This document shows, in pieces, positions 1 through 7,419 of a stretch of 37,465 bases of DNA (within the stretch, counting starts at the first letter, position 1; each line of letters opens with the position of its first letter). The translations under genes and the position numbers were made by a program. The stretch is taken from IMG/VR virus record IMGVR_UViG_3300027861_004152, positions 1 through 37,465 of that record; one strand, 5' to 3'. The notes beneath the pieces were generated by a model. That model did no database searches. It was not told where the DNA came from and saw nothing but the letters and a program-made list of their open reading frames with translations. Source of the DNA: a virus.

Positions 1-1
1 T

Positions 2-1246
2 GATTCCCTGGCTCAAACAGACCATTCTAGTGTTGACGGAATTATCGAATTCCAAAATGCTTGCGACAAATATGGTATTAATCCTATTACAGGATGCGAA
101 GCTTATATTGTTCCTGACATGCTCGTCAAAGAGACCCGCAAATATGGGCATATATCTATTTGGGTTAAGAACATAGATGGGTGGCATACGCTCCTACGAT
201 TGCTCACAGAGGCAAATCTAAATGGATTCTACTACAAACCTAGGATTGACTTCAAATCTCTTCTTGAAAGCGATCTTTCAGGATTGATTTTTGGGACCGC
301 ATGTGCAGGATCATTTCTACTTTTAGATGGCGGAGTAGAATTTCTCCAGGATCTTGAAAAGAAAGCAGAAGTTTATTACGAAATAATGCCACATCAAATT
401 GAAGTACAAGATACTATTCATGAATTTATGAAAGAGAATATAGGATTTGATCTTGACAAAGTAATAGCTACAAACGATTGTCATTATGTTAATGAAGATG
501 AGGCTATAATTCAAGAAATTCTTCTAGCTATTAATAGTAAAAAGAAATGGAGCGACCCTGAAAGGTGGTCTTTTGGTTTTGACGGTCTTTATCTAAGAAC
601 AAGAGATGAAATGAAAACTTCTCTTGAGAATTTAGATTTCTTTTCTGAAGAGGTGATAGAAGCTTCACTTAATAACACTCAAAAAATAGTAGATCAATGC
701 TCAGATTTTAGAATTCCAAAACAAGAAATATATCTTCCTATACCTCCTATGTTTGAAGGTATGGATGCAAATGATACTTTAAAAGATCTTTGTCTTAAAG
801 GATTGGAAGAGATTGGTCAAGCTGGTAACCCTATTTATAAAGAAAGATTAGAGGAGGAATATGAACTCATTAGTAGCAAGGACTTTTCGAAGTATTTTCT
901 TATCGTGTATGAACTTGTCAATTGGTGTGCAGAAAATAATGTTATGTGTGGGCCTGGAAGGGGTTGTTTCTTACCTGATTCTATTGTTGATCTCGTTTTA
1001 AACGATAAAATCATCAAGAAAAAAATACAAGATATAGAGATAGGGGATAAAGTTATTAGTCATGACGGAAGTATTCAATCTGTTATTAATACTTTAGAAT
1101 ATGATTGTGATGAAATTGTTTGTGAGATAGAAACCGAAGATGGAAGATTAATACAATGCACAAAAGATCATGAGATTTATACTAAAAATGGCTGGATAAA
1201 AGCTGCGGAATTGAAAGAAGGAGACGAGATAATAGATTTCAGATAA
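2..1246 (+). CDS. dnaE: DNA polymerase III alpha (DnaE), N-terminal extein plus N-half of a split intein (5' partial)
   Basis: The reading frame is open from base 2, so the true start lies upstream of the window. The first 321 visible residues are the PHP domain and start of the palm of a bacterial-type replicative polymerase: TDHSSVDG and GCEAY near the window start, ATNDCHY in the middle, ending in the DnaE motif GPGRG (950-964). Where DnaE continues with S-x-x-GS, this protein runs into a 93-residue N-intein starting at Cys (965) and stops at 1246. The missing continuation (SVGGSLLAYLLG) is at 2419. Product: the N-terminal polymerase half, expected to be joined to the C-half by protein trans-splicing. 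Confidence 0.93.
   Translation, partial: DSLAQTDHSSVDGIIEFQNACDKYGINPITGCEAYIVPDMLVKETRKYGHISIWVKNIDGWHTLLRLLTEANLNGFYYKPRIDFKSLLESDLSGLIFGTACAGSFLLLDGGVEFLQDLEKKAEVYYEIMPHQIEVQDTIHEFMKENIGFDLDKVIATNDCHYVNEDEAIIQEILLAINSKKKWSDPERWSFGFDGLYLRTRDEMKTSLENLDFFSEEVIEASLNNTQKIVDQCSDFRIPKQEIYLPIPPMFEGMDANDTLKDLCLKGLEEIGQAGNPIYKERLEEEYELISSKDFSKYFLIVYELVNWCAENNVMCGPGRGCFLPDSIVDLVLNDKIIKKKIQDIEIGDKVISHDGSIQSVINTLEYDCDEIVCEIETEDGRLIQCTKDHEIYTKNGWIKAAELKEGDEIIDFR
965..1243 (+). other. N-intein half (split intein in DnaE)
   Basis: 93 residues starting with Cys1 (CFLPDS, block A), with IGDKVISHDG and a block B of the form CTKDHEIYT (the conserved T-x-x-H), ending shortly after AAELKEGDEI at a stop codon. 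Length and block order match the N-terminal fragment of a natural split intein. There is no endonuclease domain in frame. Its C-terminal partner is encoded at 2242-2418. The insertion point lies between GPGRG and Ser of the polymerase catalytic region. Confidence 0.92.
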
Positions 1247-1272
1247 TTCCATTTTGTAGGGCATCTCCAATA

Positions 1273-1281
1273 TGGTATAAT
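1273..1281 (+). promoter_or_regulatory. Possible extended -10 promoter
   Basis: TGGTATAAT has the form TGnTATAAT just downstream of the N-intein stop and upstream of the endonuclease gene. No good -35 is visible at 17 bp. If active it would give the endonuclease, and possibly the C-half of the polymerase, their own transcript. Confidence 0.35.
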
Positions 1282-1288
1282 AGGCATA

Positions 1289-1366
1289 GCCAATAAAGTA
1301 GAATATAACTTTAAATATGTTTATTATACCCTTTTTAGGGATGATTAGGTAAGATACTTTATTGGC
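1289..1366 (+). ncRNA. Stem-loop region between the halves of the fractured gene
   Basis: A perfect 12-bp inverted repeat (GCCAATAAAGTA at 1289-1300, TACTTTATTGGC at 1355-1366) encloses about 54 nt that contain a smaller CCCT/AGGG hairpin near 1330. There is no run of T after the 3' arm, so it does not look like a simple terminator. It may be a leader structure for the endonuclease mRNA or the remnant of a larger element. Function unknown. Confidence 0.5.
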
Positions 1367-1429
1367 GTAAAATATCTAAGTTGTTATTTATCTAGTCGTT
1401 CTTGAAAAGGGTTTTTTATTGGAGTTGGT

Positions 1430-2368
1430 ATGAAAAAAGATAAAGAATGGTCATACAAAATAAGATTATCTAGATTATTGAAAAACAATCCAGAAAAAAT
1501 AGCCTTAAAAATGGCTAATGATGAGTCCTTGACAATAGAGGAATCTAAACTAGCAGCTAATAAATCTAAACATTTAGTTGGGTTTATTTGCTCAGAATGT
1601 AAAAAAGAATCTATTGTTCAAATAAGAAGATTGGCTAACAGACAACATGGTTTAGCGTACAAGCCTATTTGTAATAAATGTATTCTAAAAGTAGTAACAA
1701 ATACTGAAGGCTGGGTAAATAAAAATTCCAAGGCTCAAAAAATAGCACAGAATAAAGAATCGGTTAAAGAAAAACAAAGAATAGCTCAGAAAAAAGCACA
1801 TGAAAGAGACCCTTCTTTGACAGCAAGGAAGGCAGTTGGGTTGAGATTTGCCCAAACTCCAGAAGCAATAAAGAAAAGAATAGAAGCGCATAGAAAACGG
1901 ATGAGTAACGATCCTGACTATGCAAGAAAGTTCGCTCCGAAAGGATATGTTTCTGGATATATAAATGATATTTGGTTTGACAGTTCTTATGAACTTTTAT
2001 TCCTGATTCATTGTTTCGAAAAAGAAATAAAGGTTAAGAGATGCAAACTAAGAATCCCTTATGTCTTAGAAGGGAAAGCTAAAATGTATAACCCAGATTT
2101 TATTGTCGGTGATAAAATAATAGAATTAAAAGGTGCTAAACGAAAAGGCACAAGAAATAAGACTATAGCTGCTAATAAATATTGCAAAAACAACAATTTG
2201 GTTTACCAAATAATACATAGAAAGGAATTAGAGGCTAAAAAATGGTTCAAAAAACCAAACACGGATTTTCTATTAAAACAGAAGATAATATTTGTAAAGA
2301 ACAACGCAGTTATGCGGTGGTTAAAAAGGTTCGGTTTAAGCCACACAAAGGTAAAGTTCACGACATAA
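1430..2368 (+). CDS. Free-standing PD-(D/E)XK (Vsr-like) homing endonuclease
   Basis: 312 residues with a GGAG site 6 nt before ATG. Residues about 60-90 hold two CxxC pairs (SECKKE, CNKC) as a possible zinc ribbon. The basic middle looks like DNA-binding repeats. Residues about 180-235 form a nuclease core: FDSSYEL, then YNPDF, then IIELKG, i.e. the E, PD and ExK pattern of Vsr-related homing enzymes. It sits exactly between the two halves of a split intein, the arrangement described as fractured genes in phage metagenomes, where such an endonuclease mobilises the split locus. The last 127 bp overlap the start of the C-intein gene in another frame. Cleavage site unknown; the assignment is by motif. 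Confidence 0.8.
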   Translation: MKKDKEWSYKIRLSRLLKNNPEKIALKMANDESLTIEESKLAANKSKHLVGFICSECKKESIVQIRRLANRQHGLAYKPICNKCILKVVTNTEGWVNKNSKAQKIAQNKESVKEKQRIAQKKAHERDPSLTARKAVGLRFAQTPEAIKKRIEAHRKRMSNDPDYARKFAPKGYVSGYINDIWFDSSYELLFLIHCFEKEIKVKRCKLRIPYVLEGKAKMYNPDFIVGDKIIELKGAKRKGTRNKTIAANKYCKNNNLVYQIIHRKELEAKKWFKKPNTDFLLKQKIIFVKNNAVMRWLKRFGLSHTKVKFTT

Positions 2369-2418
2369 CTGTTGATAAGACTCATAGTTATAATATAGAA
2401 GGTCTTGGAGTTCACAAC
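2242..2418 (+). other. C-intein half (split intein in DnaE)
   Basis: The core is about 34 residues (block F: KVHDITVDKTHSY; block G: GLGVHN) immediately before Ser+1 of the DnaE C-extein. The upstream 25 residues overlap the endonuclease gene and are probably not needed for splicing. Its N-partner is 965-1243. Confidence 0.92.
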
Positions 2419-4677
2419 TCTGTTGGAGGCAGTCTCCTTGCTTATCTACTTGGCATTACCACTGTAGACCCTCTTAAATACGGATTGCTTTTCGCTAGAT
2501 TTATCAACGAAGAGAGATTAGACTATCCTGATATTGATCTTGATTTTGAAGATTGCAAAAGAGGATTAGTAAGAGAACATCTCCAGGATATTTATGGTGA
2601 AGAGAACATAGCAGGAGTTTCTACCTTTGGAACTATGAAAGGAAAATCTGCAATAAGAGATGTATCCAGAGTTTTTGATGTTCCCTATATGGATGTTGAT
2701 GAATTTGCCAAGATAGTTGAATATGAAGATCATATAGAAGAATGTGTTAAGTGGGCATCTAGAAATACAGAAGAGGGTATTAGATTTACTAATAAATATC
2801 CTGACATTGTTAAGTATGCTATCAAACTTGAAGGACAGGTAAGAAGTGCCGGTCAACACGCATCAGCTATTATAGTATCAGCAGAGCCTATCACGAATGG
2901 ATCAAGAGCGCATATAGTAAGACGTAAAGGTGTTAATGTCATAAATTGGTCGAAGGATGATGCAGAATATTGTGGGCTTATGAAGCTTGATGTGCTTGGG
3001 CTTAAAACGCTTTCTGTTCTGAATGAGGCGAAAGCCCTTATAAAAGAAAACCATAAAAAAGATGTAGATTTTAAGAGTTTACCCCTTGACAATGCAGGTA
3101 TTTATGATTACTTTAAGAGAGCGAAAAACGCTGGAGTGTTTCAGTTTAATACTGAAGGCGTTGGAGGCCTCTGCAAAAGAATCCTTCCTGAAAAATTCGG
3201 TCATCTAGTAGCAATAAATGCTCTATATCGTCCTGGAACATTAAGATCTGGAATGGTAGATGAGTATGTTGATCGACACAAATCTCAAGAATGGAAACAT
3301 AAAAACCCTGATTTACATGAATTAACAAAAGATACTTACGGTATTATTGTTTATCAAGAGCAAGTTATGCAAATAATGCACAAGTTGGCTGGATTGCCTT
3401 GGAAAGAAGCTGATAAGGTTCGTAAAATTATTGGTAAATCTAAGGGTGCTGATAAGCTAAAACCTTTCAAAGACGCATTTGTCGAGGGTTGCCATAGCCA
3501 GGGAACTATGAACAGAGCTGCTTCTACTCAATTATGGGAAGATATAGAGAGCTTCGGAGGTTATGGATTTAATTTATCTCACGCTGTAGAATACACAATG
3601 ATCTCTTATTGGTGTGCTTGGGCTAAATTCTATTATCCAGCTGAGTTTACTTGTGCAAGTCTTTCTTTTGGCCAAGATGATAAAAAAGAAGAGCTTATTA
3701 TAGAAGGTTTTAACAATGGCTTAAAGGCCCTACCTCCTAAAATTGGCAGATCAGATCCTTTGAAATGGACTACCAAGGATAACAATCTTTACTGTCCTTT
3801 TCTAGAGATAAAAGGGATAGGAGAGAAGAAAGCTCTTACTATCAAAGAGAATAAAAATAAAAAAGGATTTTTCAATAAGGATGGCAAGACAGAAAGTGCT
3901 TTGGGTAAACTACTCAAAACTATAGGAGCTTATGATTTAGATCACACTCCTGAAAATATTGCTGATTATCTTGCTTTTGATATTAATCAAGATCCTAAAA
4001 AGAAATTTCCATCTATGTATAAGTTTCTAGGTGAAGAGATTTACAATCATGATTTTGATTTGATTAGAAAAGGAGAAATCGGGTTTGATGGAGCGATAAA
4101 AACTAATTCGAGATACCGTGATGAAAGGGTTGCTGATTGTAGAAGATGTTCTCTTGCAGATGAATGTAAAGGTCCGAATCTTTCTTCTACTGGGAAGTAT
4201 AATGTCTGGATCTATGGAGAGTTTCCTGGATGGGATGATGAGAAAAGGAAGAAACCTTTATCTGGAAATGTAGGGAATAGTACTATATGGAAAGTTCTTG
4301 AGAAATACGAATTGAAAAGATCGATGTTTCATGTTTCTTATTTAGCAAAATGCTTTCCTAAACTTTCAAAAAAACCAAGAGTTGAGCATCTTAGTCAATG
4401 CAAAAAGTGGCTTGATTCTGAGTTAAGAACTTCTGATGCTAAAATAATTCTAGCGTTTGGAAACATAGGAATTCAAGCTTTTACTAATGATGTTGGCGGT
4501 ATAATGAAAAGGAATGGAACTACAGAATGGTCTGAGAAAGCACAAGCATGGATCTGTTGGTGTGTAAGTCCTTTTGCTTATTTCTTTGGGGATAATGAAG
4601 GTATTCATAATTTTGAAGTAGGAATTGAAAATTTTGTCAAAACTGTAAAAAGATTTCCTGGGTTTAATGAAATATGA
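2242..4677 (+). CDS. dnaE: C-half of split intein + DNA polymerase III alpha C-terminal part fused to a family-4 UDG-like domain
   Basis: 811 residues. Residues 1-59 are the C-intein ending in VHN, followed by Ser+1 (2419). The extein continues DnaE: catalytic D99-x-D101 in PDIDLDF, third Asp D250 in LMKLDVLGL, and a helix-hairpin-helix GIGEKK near 525. The usual OB-fold and tau-binding tail are absent. Instead residues about 630-811 form a UDG-superfamily domain: C633-x2-C636, GEFPG at 659, and C704-x15-C720 match the four 4Fe-4S cysteines and GE-x-PG motif of family-4 enzymes. The distal motif reads SPFAYFF rather than HP-x-YLL, so glycosylase activity is doubtful. Alternative start: GTG at 2317. 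The stop overlaps the next gene (ATGA). Confidence 0.9.
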   Translation: MVQKTKHGFSIKTEDNICKEQRSYAVVKKVRFKPHKGKVHDITVDKTHSYNIEGLGVHNSVGGSLLAYLLGITTVDPLKYGLLFARFINEERLDYPDIDLDFEDCKRGLVREHLQDIYGEENIAGVSTFGTMKGKSAIRDVSRVFDVPYMDVDEFAKIVEYEDHIEECVKWASRNTEEGIRFTNKYPDIVKYAIKLEGQVRSAGQHASAIIVSAEPITNGSRAHIVRRKGVNVINWSKDDAEYCGLMKLDVLGLKTLSVLNEAKALIKENHKKDVDFKSLPLDNAGIYDYFKRAKNAGVFQFNTEGVGGLCKRILPEKFGHLVAINALYRPGTLRSGMVDEYVDRHKSQEWKHKNPDLHELTKDTYGIIVYQEQVMQIMHKLAGLPWKEADKVRKIIGKSKGADKLKPFKDAFVEGCHSQGTMNRAASTQLWEDIESFGGYGFNLSHAVEYTMISYWCAWAKFYYPAEFTCASLSFGQDDKKEELIIEGFNNGLKALPPKIGRSDPLKWTTKDNNLYCPFLEIKGIGEKKALTIKENKNKKGFFNKDGKTESALGKLLKTIGAYDLDHTPENIADYLAFDINQDPKKKFPSMYKFLGEEIYNHDFDLIRKGEIGFDGAIKTNSRYRDERVADCRRCSLADECKGPNLSSTGKYNVWIYGEFPGWDDEKRKKPLSGNVGNSTIWKVLEKYELKRSMFHVSYLAKCFPKLSKKPRVEHLSQCKKWLDSELRTSDAKIILAFGNIGIQAFTNDVGGIMKRNGTTEWSEKAQAWICWCVSPFAYFFGDNEGIHNFEVGIENFVKTVKRFPGFNEI

Positions 4678-4871
4678 GTAAAAAACTAATATTTCATAAA
4701 TGTTTGGTGTGTAAGAGTGAACATCTTTATATTGATAATTATAAGGGTAAATATCAAGTCGTATGTAAATCATGTACGACATCTACTAGTAAATCATACG
4801 AGACGGAAATTATGGCTATTGATGCTTGGAACTTAATGCATACATATTGTAATAAGCGTGAAGCGATATGA
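4674..4871 (+). CDS. Small zinc-ribbon protein, Lar-like
   Basis: 65 residues, ATGA-overlapping with the polymerase stop, so probably translationally coupled. CLVC near the N-terminus and CKSC in the middle, followed by E-x-x-A-x-x-AWN, match the layout of Lar/restriction-alleviation-like phage zinc ribbons. A role against host restriction is inferred from family resemblance only. Confidence 0.6.
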   Translation: MSKKLIFHKCLVCKSEHLYIDNYKGKYQVVCKSCTTSTSKSYETEIMAIDAWNLMHTYCNKREAI

Positions 4872-4892
4872 AAAACAGGACTAAGGAGAAAA

Positions 4893-5111
4893 ATGTCAAA
4901 TAATAATAGTACCACAGGAGTAGGCTTTTTTGGACTATTAGCTATAGTTTTTATAGCTTTAAAATTAGCAGGCTGTATAGCATGGTCATGGGTTTGGGTC
5001 TTAGCACCTTTATGGATAGGGATACCTTTGGCTATTCTATTTTTCTTGTTCCTTTTCATGATAGGTATAATAATAGGCCTAATAATAGCCATAGCAGAAG
5101 AATTTGGTTAA
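4893..5111 (+). CDS. Small membrane protein (Fragile-X-F-like transmembrane family)
   Basis: 72 residues with AAGGAG before ATG. Almost the entire chain is hydrophobic, with two to three membrane segments (GFFGLLAIVFIALKL, a Trp-rich WSWVWVLAPLW, and a long Leu/Ile/Phe segment). The Trp-rich layout resembles short phage proteins labelled transmembrane Fragile-X-F protein. Role unknown. Confidence 0.6.
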   Translation: MSNNNSTTGVGFFGLLAIVFIALKLAGCIAWSWVWVLAPLWIGIPLAILFFLFLFMIGIIIGLIIAIAEEFG

Positions 5112-5122
5112 AGGAGAGGAGA

Positions 5123-5722
5123 ATGACACAAGAATATGATGGAAAAGTCTGCAATCGGGGTGTTCCTGGTATTAAAACGGAGGAGACTTCAGGAGTAACT
5201 TCTTGTATAAGTGCTGAGTCTACTTATTCCGGTTTTCCAGGAGACAAAGTGATAGGTGATTGTACTGATGAAGATATAGGAGAAACTGAAGATATAGGAG
5301 AAACTGAAGATATAGGAGAAACTGAAGATATAGGAGAAACTGGTGATATCAAATCTTATGATGAAATGGACCAAGAAGATAAAACTTCTTATAATAGAAA
5401 TTGGGATAGTGTTGGAAATATTATGTTTGGCCCTAACGCACAATCAACTAAAAGAATATTAGAAGAAAATATGAGCCAAAAATTCGACATAATCAACAAA
5501 GCAAAACATTACAATTCTCATCCTTCGGGAGTAGAATGCATTGATGTCGTAAAACACCATTGCTTTTGTACCGGAAACGCTATTAAGTATCTTTGGAGGA
5601 GCGGGCTTAAAGAGGGAGAGTCCTCTATTAAAGATCTTAAAAAAGCAGTTTATTATATTAACAAAAAGATAAAGGAGCTAGAAGAAGAGGATGGCAAAAG
5701 AAAAGAAGGAAACAACGTTTGA
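5123..5722 (+). CDS. DUF3310-domain protein with N-terminal DIGETE repeats
   Basis: Start chosen at 5123, directly after AGGAGAGGAG; an upstream in-frame ATG at 4982 lies inside the preceding gene. 199 residues. Residues about 50-73 are four tandem copies of a six-residue acidic repeat (EDIGET). The C-terminal part is a DUF3310 domain: KHYNSHPSGVECIDV, then TGNAIKYLWRSGLK and a helical DLKKAVYYI segment. DUF3310 is common in phages and sometimes labelled nucleotide kinase; its biochemistry is not established. The 3' end overlaps the next gene by 32 bp. Confidence 0.8.
   Translation: MTQEYDGKVCNRGVPGIKTEETSGVTSCISAESTYSGFPGDKVIGDCTDEDIGETEDIGETEDIGETEDIGETGDIKSYDEMDQEDKTSYNRNWDSVGNIMFGPNAQSTKRILEENMSQKFDIINKAKHYNSHPSGVECIDVVKHHCFCTGNAIKYLWRSGLKEGESSIKDLKKAVYYINKKIKELEEEDGKRKEGNNV
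5270..5341 (+). repeat. Four perfect 18-bp tandem repeats inside the DUF3310 gene
   Basis: The unit gaagatataggagaaact is repeated four times with no mismatch, in frame, encoding an acidic hexapeptide. Identity at the DNA level suggests recent slippage expansion. Because the unit is a multiple of three, copy-number change would alter length without breaking the frame. Confidence 0.95.
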
Positions 5723-6284
5723 GGATGATGTCTATATAGACGATACCGATTTGAAAGGAGAGGTTAGGAAGCAACCAAATCTCTATTTTAAATGGGGTAA
5801 GAAATATGCAAAAGCAAAAGGTGCTGCATTCAGTTCGATTGAAATTCTCAAGATTACTAAGTCTGAAGCAAAAGCTGAATTAGAACGAGTAAGAGCAGGT
5901 CTTGATTTAGAGGTAAGAGAGAATTGGGGTATTCTTGGCTTTGATAAGAAGCCGACAGAAGGAGCAATCTCTGCGTGGGTAGTTACTCAGCAGGCCTATG
6001 TAGATCAGCATAAAAAATATATTACCAGTCTTAAGAAGGAAACAGAACTTACAGCCGTGGCAATTGAAGAGGAGGAAACTCTAGAAAGTGCGAAGCTGGC
6101 AATGAGTAATAAGAAGATCTCTCTACAGGATCTTTGTCAGATGAGAGTAACTGAGTATTATGCAGAACCAAAAATAGATGGAAGGTACCGTGAAATCTCA
6201 AAAGAAGAGCAGGAGGCATCAGAGAATGAGGTAAGTGAAGAGTTGAATCAGAAGATGAGTCAAAGACGCAAACAAAAAAAATAA
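5691..6284 (+). CDS. uvsY: UvsY-like recombination mediator
   Basis: 197 residues. The N-terminal third (DVYIDDTDL, then NLYFKWGKKYA and a charged helix) matches the pattern of T4 UvsY (acidic residue, V, I-D-x-T-x-L, N-x-LY-x-KW). UvsY loads the UvsX recombinase onto gp32-coated ssDNA. The neighbours here are a gp32-like protein directly downstream and a UvsX/RecA-like protein after it, which supports the call. It is longer than T4 UvsY (about 137 residues), with an extra charged C-terminal region. The start overlaps the end of the DUF3310 gene. Confidence 0.7.
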   Translation: MAKEKKETTFEDDVYIDDTDLKGEVRKQPNLYFKWGKKYAKAKGAAFSSIEILKITKSEAKAELERVRAGLDLEVRENWGILGFDKKPTEGAISAWVVTQQAYVDQHKKYITSLKKETELTAVAIEEEETLESAKLAMSNKKISLQDLCQMRVTEYYAEPKIDGRYREISKEEQEASENEVSEELNQKMSQRRKQKK

Positions 6285-6297
6285 AGGAGAGCAAAGA

Positions 6298-7293
6298 ATG
6301 GCAAAAAAGATGAGTAAAAGAGAGCAGATGAAACAAGATCTAGTCAAGAGGAATCAGGAAGCAGAGAAGACAAATGATAACTTTGGCGGGACTTTCAACA
6401 ACAGCGTTATGGTTGATAATCTTAAGATGTGGAAGTGTGGTGAGGATGAGCATATCGTAGATATAATTCCTTATCAGGTTGGAGCCAATCATCCAAACCC
6501 AAATATCAAGGAAGGAGAATGGTCTTACTACTTTGAGTTTTTCGCTCATTATAATGTTGGACCAATGCAGGATCAGTTTATCTGCCTTAAGGAGACATTC
6601 AACAAGAAGTGTCCTATTTGTGAGCAGAAGATGGCCCTTATGAGGCAAGAGAATTACGATGAGGATGAGGTTAAGTCTCTTCGTGCTAAGAAGAGAACTC
6701 TTTATAACATTGTTTGTTATGATACTCCTGATGAAGAGGCAAAGGGCAATCAGGTATGGCATGTAGCACATTGGTATATGCAGAAGAATATTGTACCCCT
6801 GGCCAAGAATAAAAGGACCGGTGCTTGTATTGCTTTTGCCGATCCAGATGAGGGTAAGTCTATCCAGTTTTCTCGTCAGGGTACTGGTCAGACTGGTAAG
6901 TATCTAGGTCATGTTTTTCTTGATCGTGAGGATGCAGATGGAAATAAGTATATCATTTCTGATGAGCTGCTTGAGTCAGCAGTAAGGCTTGAGGAGTGTA
7001 TTAAGGAGCCTACTTATGATGAGGTTGCCAAAGCCTTTTATGGTCAGGAAGAGGTTCCAAATGATGATGCTGCAGAGGAAGCCGTAACAAAGACTCCAGG
7101 TAGAAGGACTCCTACTAAACCAGTTGCTGTAGAAGAGCAGGAAGAGGTTTCAGAGGCTATTATTTGCCCTGCAGGAGGAACTTATGGAGATGATCTAAGT
7201 ACTCTTCCTGAATGTGATGATTGTGAGAGTTGGGATGATTGTCGTGCTTCAAATGCTGAGTCAAAAGCAGAGGAGAAGGCTTCAGACGAGTAA
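6298..7293 (+). CDS. gp32-like single-stranded DNA-binding protein
   Basis: 331 residues with AAAGGAGAG before ATG. The basic N-terminus (KKMSKREQMKQDL) resembles the cooperative-binding region. The core contains H84, C96, C105 and C108 (ICLKETFNKKCPIC), matching the zinc site of T4 gp32 (His, C-x9-C-x2-C) with one residue less in the spacer. The tail is acidic, as in gp32, and also carries a second Cys group (C290, C306, C309, C315) not present in T4 gp32. It coats ssDNA at forks and recombination intermediates. It is placed between the UvsY-like and UvsX-like genes. Confidence 0.85.
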   Translation: MAKKMSKREQMKQDLVKRNQEAEKTNDNFGGTFNNSVMVDNLKMWKCGEDEHIVDIIPYQVGANHPNPNIKEGEWSYYFEFFAHYNVGPMQDQFICLKETFNKKCPICEQKMALMRQENYDEDEVKSLRAKKRTLYNIVCYDTPDEEAKGNQVWHVAHWYMQKNIVPLAKNKRTGACIAFADPDEGKSIQFSRQGTGQTGKYLGHVFLDREDADGNKYIISDELLESAVRLEECIKEPTYDEVAKAFYGQEEVPNDDAAEEAVTKTPGRRTPTKPVAVEEQEEVSEAIICPAGGTYGDDLSTLPECDDCESWDDCRASNAESKAEEKASDE

Positions 7294-7305
7294 AATTAAC
7301 ATCAG

Positions 7306-7348
7306 AGCTGTCTAGAGTTTTCTGCCTCCCATTTTTCTCTAGGCAGCT
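7306..7348 (+). promoter_or_regulatory. Stem-loop 1 upstream of the recombinase gene
   Basis: AGCTGTCTAGAG (7306-7317) pairs with CTCTAGGCAGCT (7337-7348): 12 bp including one G-U pair, around a 19-nt loop. It lies 13 nt after the ssDNA-binding-protein stop. No U-tract follows directly. Possible mRNA stabiliser, processing site or weak terminator. Confidence 0.55.
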
Positions 7349-7352
7349 ATTC

Positions 7353-7369
7353 TAGTCATTTTATGACTA
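7353..7369 (+). promoter_or_regulatory. Stem-loop 2 upstream of the recombinase gene
   Basis: TAGTCAT and ATGACTA form a 7-bp stem with a 3-nt T loop. The in-frame ATG at 7363 lies inside this stem and is not taken as the start. Confidence 0.45.
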
Positions 7370-7371
7370 AG

Positions 7372-7400
7372 CCCGACCCTAATTACTTTTTGGGGTCGGG
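7372..7400 (+). promoter_or_regulatory. Stem-loop 3 (GC-rich) upstream of the recombinase gene
   Basis: CCCGACCC (7372-7379) and GGGTCGGG (7393-7400) form a perfect 8-bp GC-rich stem with a T-rich 13-nt loop, ending 8 nt before the AAGGA ribosome binding site. In this AT-rich genome such a stem is conspicuous. It could attenuate readthrough from the abundant ssDNA-binding-protein mRNA. Confidence 0.6.
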
Positions 7401-7419
7401 TATTCTAAAAAGGATCTAT

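Noticed and set aside
4982-5122. N-terminal extension of the DUF3310 protein from 4982
   Set aside because: This stretch lies within the small membrane protein gene in another frame; AGGAGAGGAG precedes 5123.
5270-5341. CRISPR-like repeat
   Set aside because: Units are contiguous, without spacers, and in frame in a coding gene; no CRISPR array or cas gene is present in the window.
7363-7419. Upstream start of the recombinase gene at 7363
   Set aside because: The ATG lies in a stem-loop without a ribosome binding site; 7420 has AAGGA at ideal spacing and begins the basic N-terminus.
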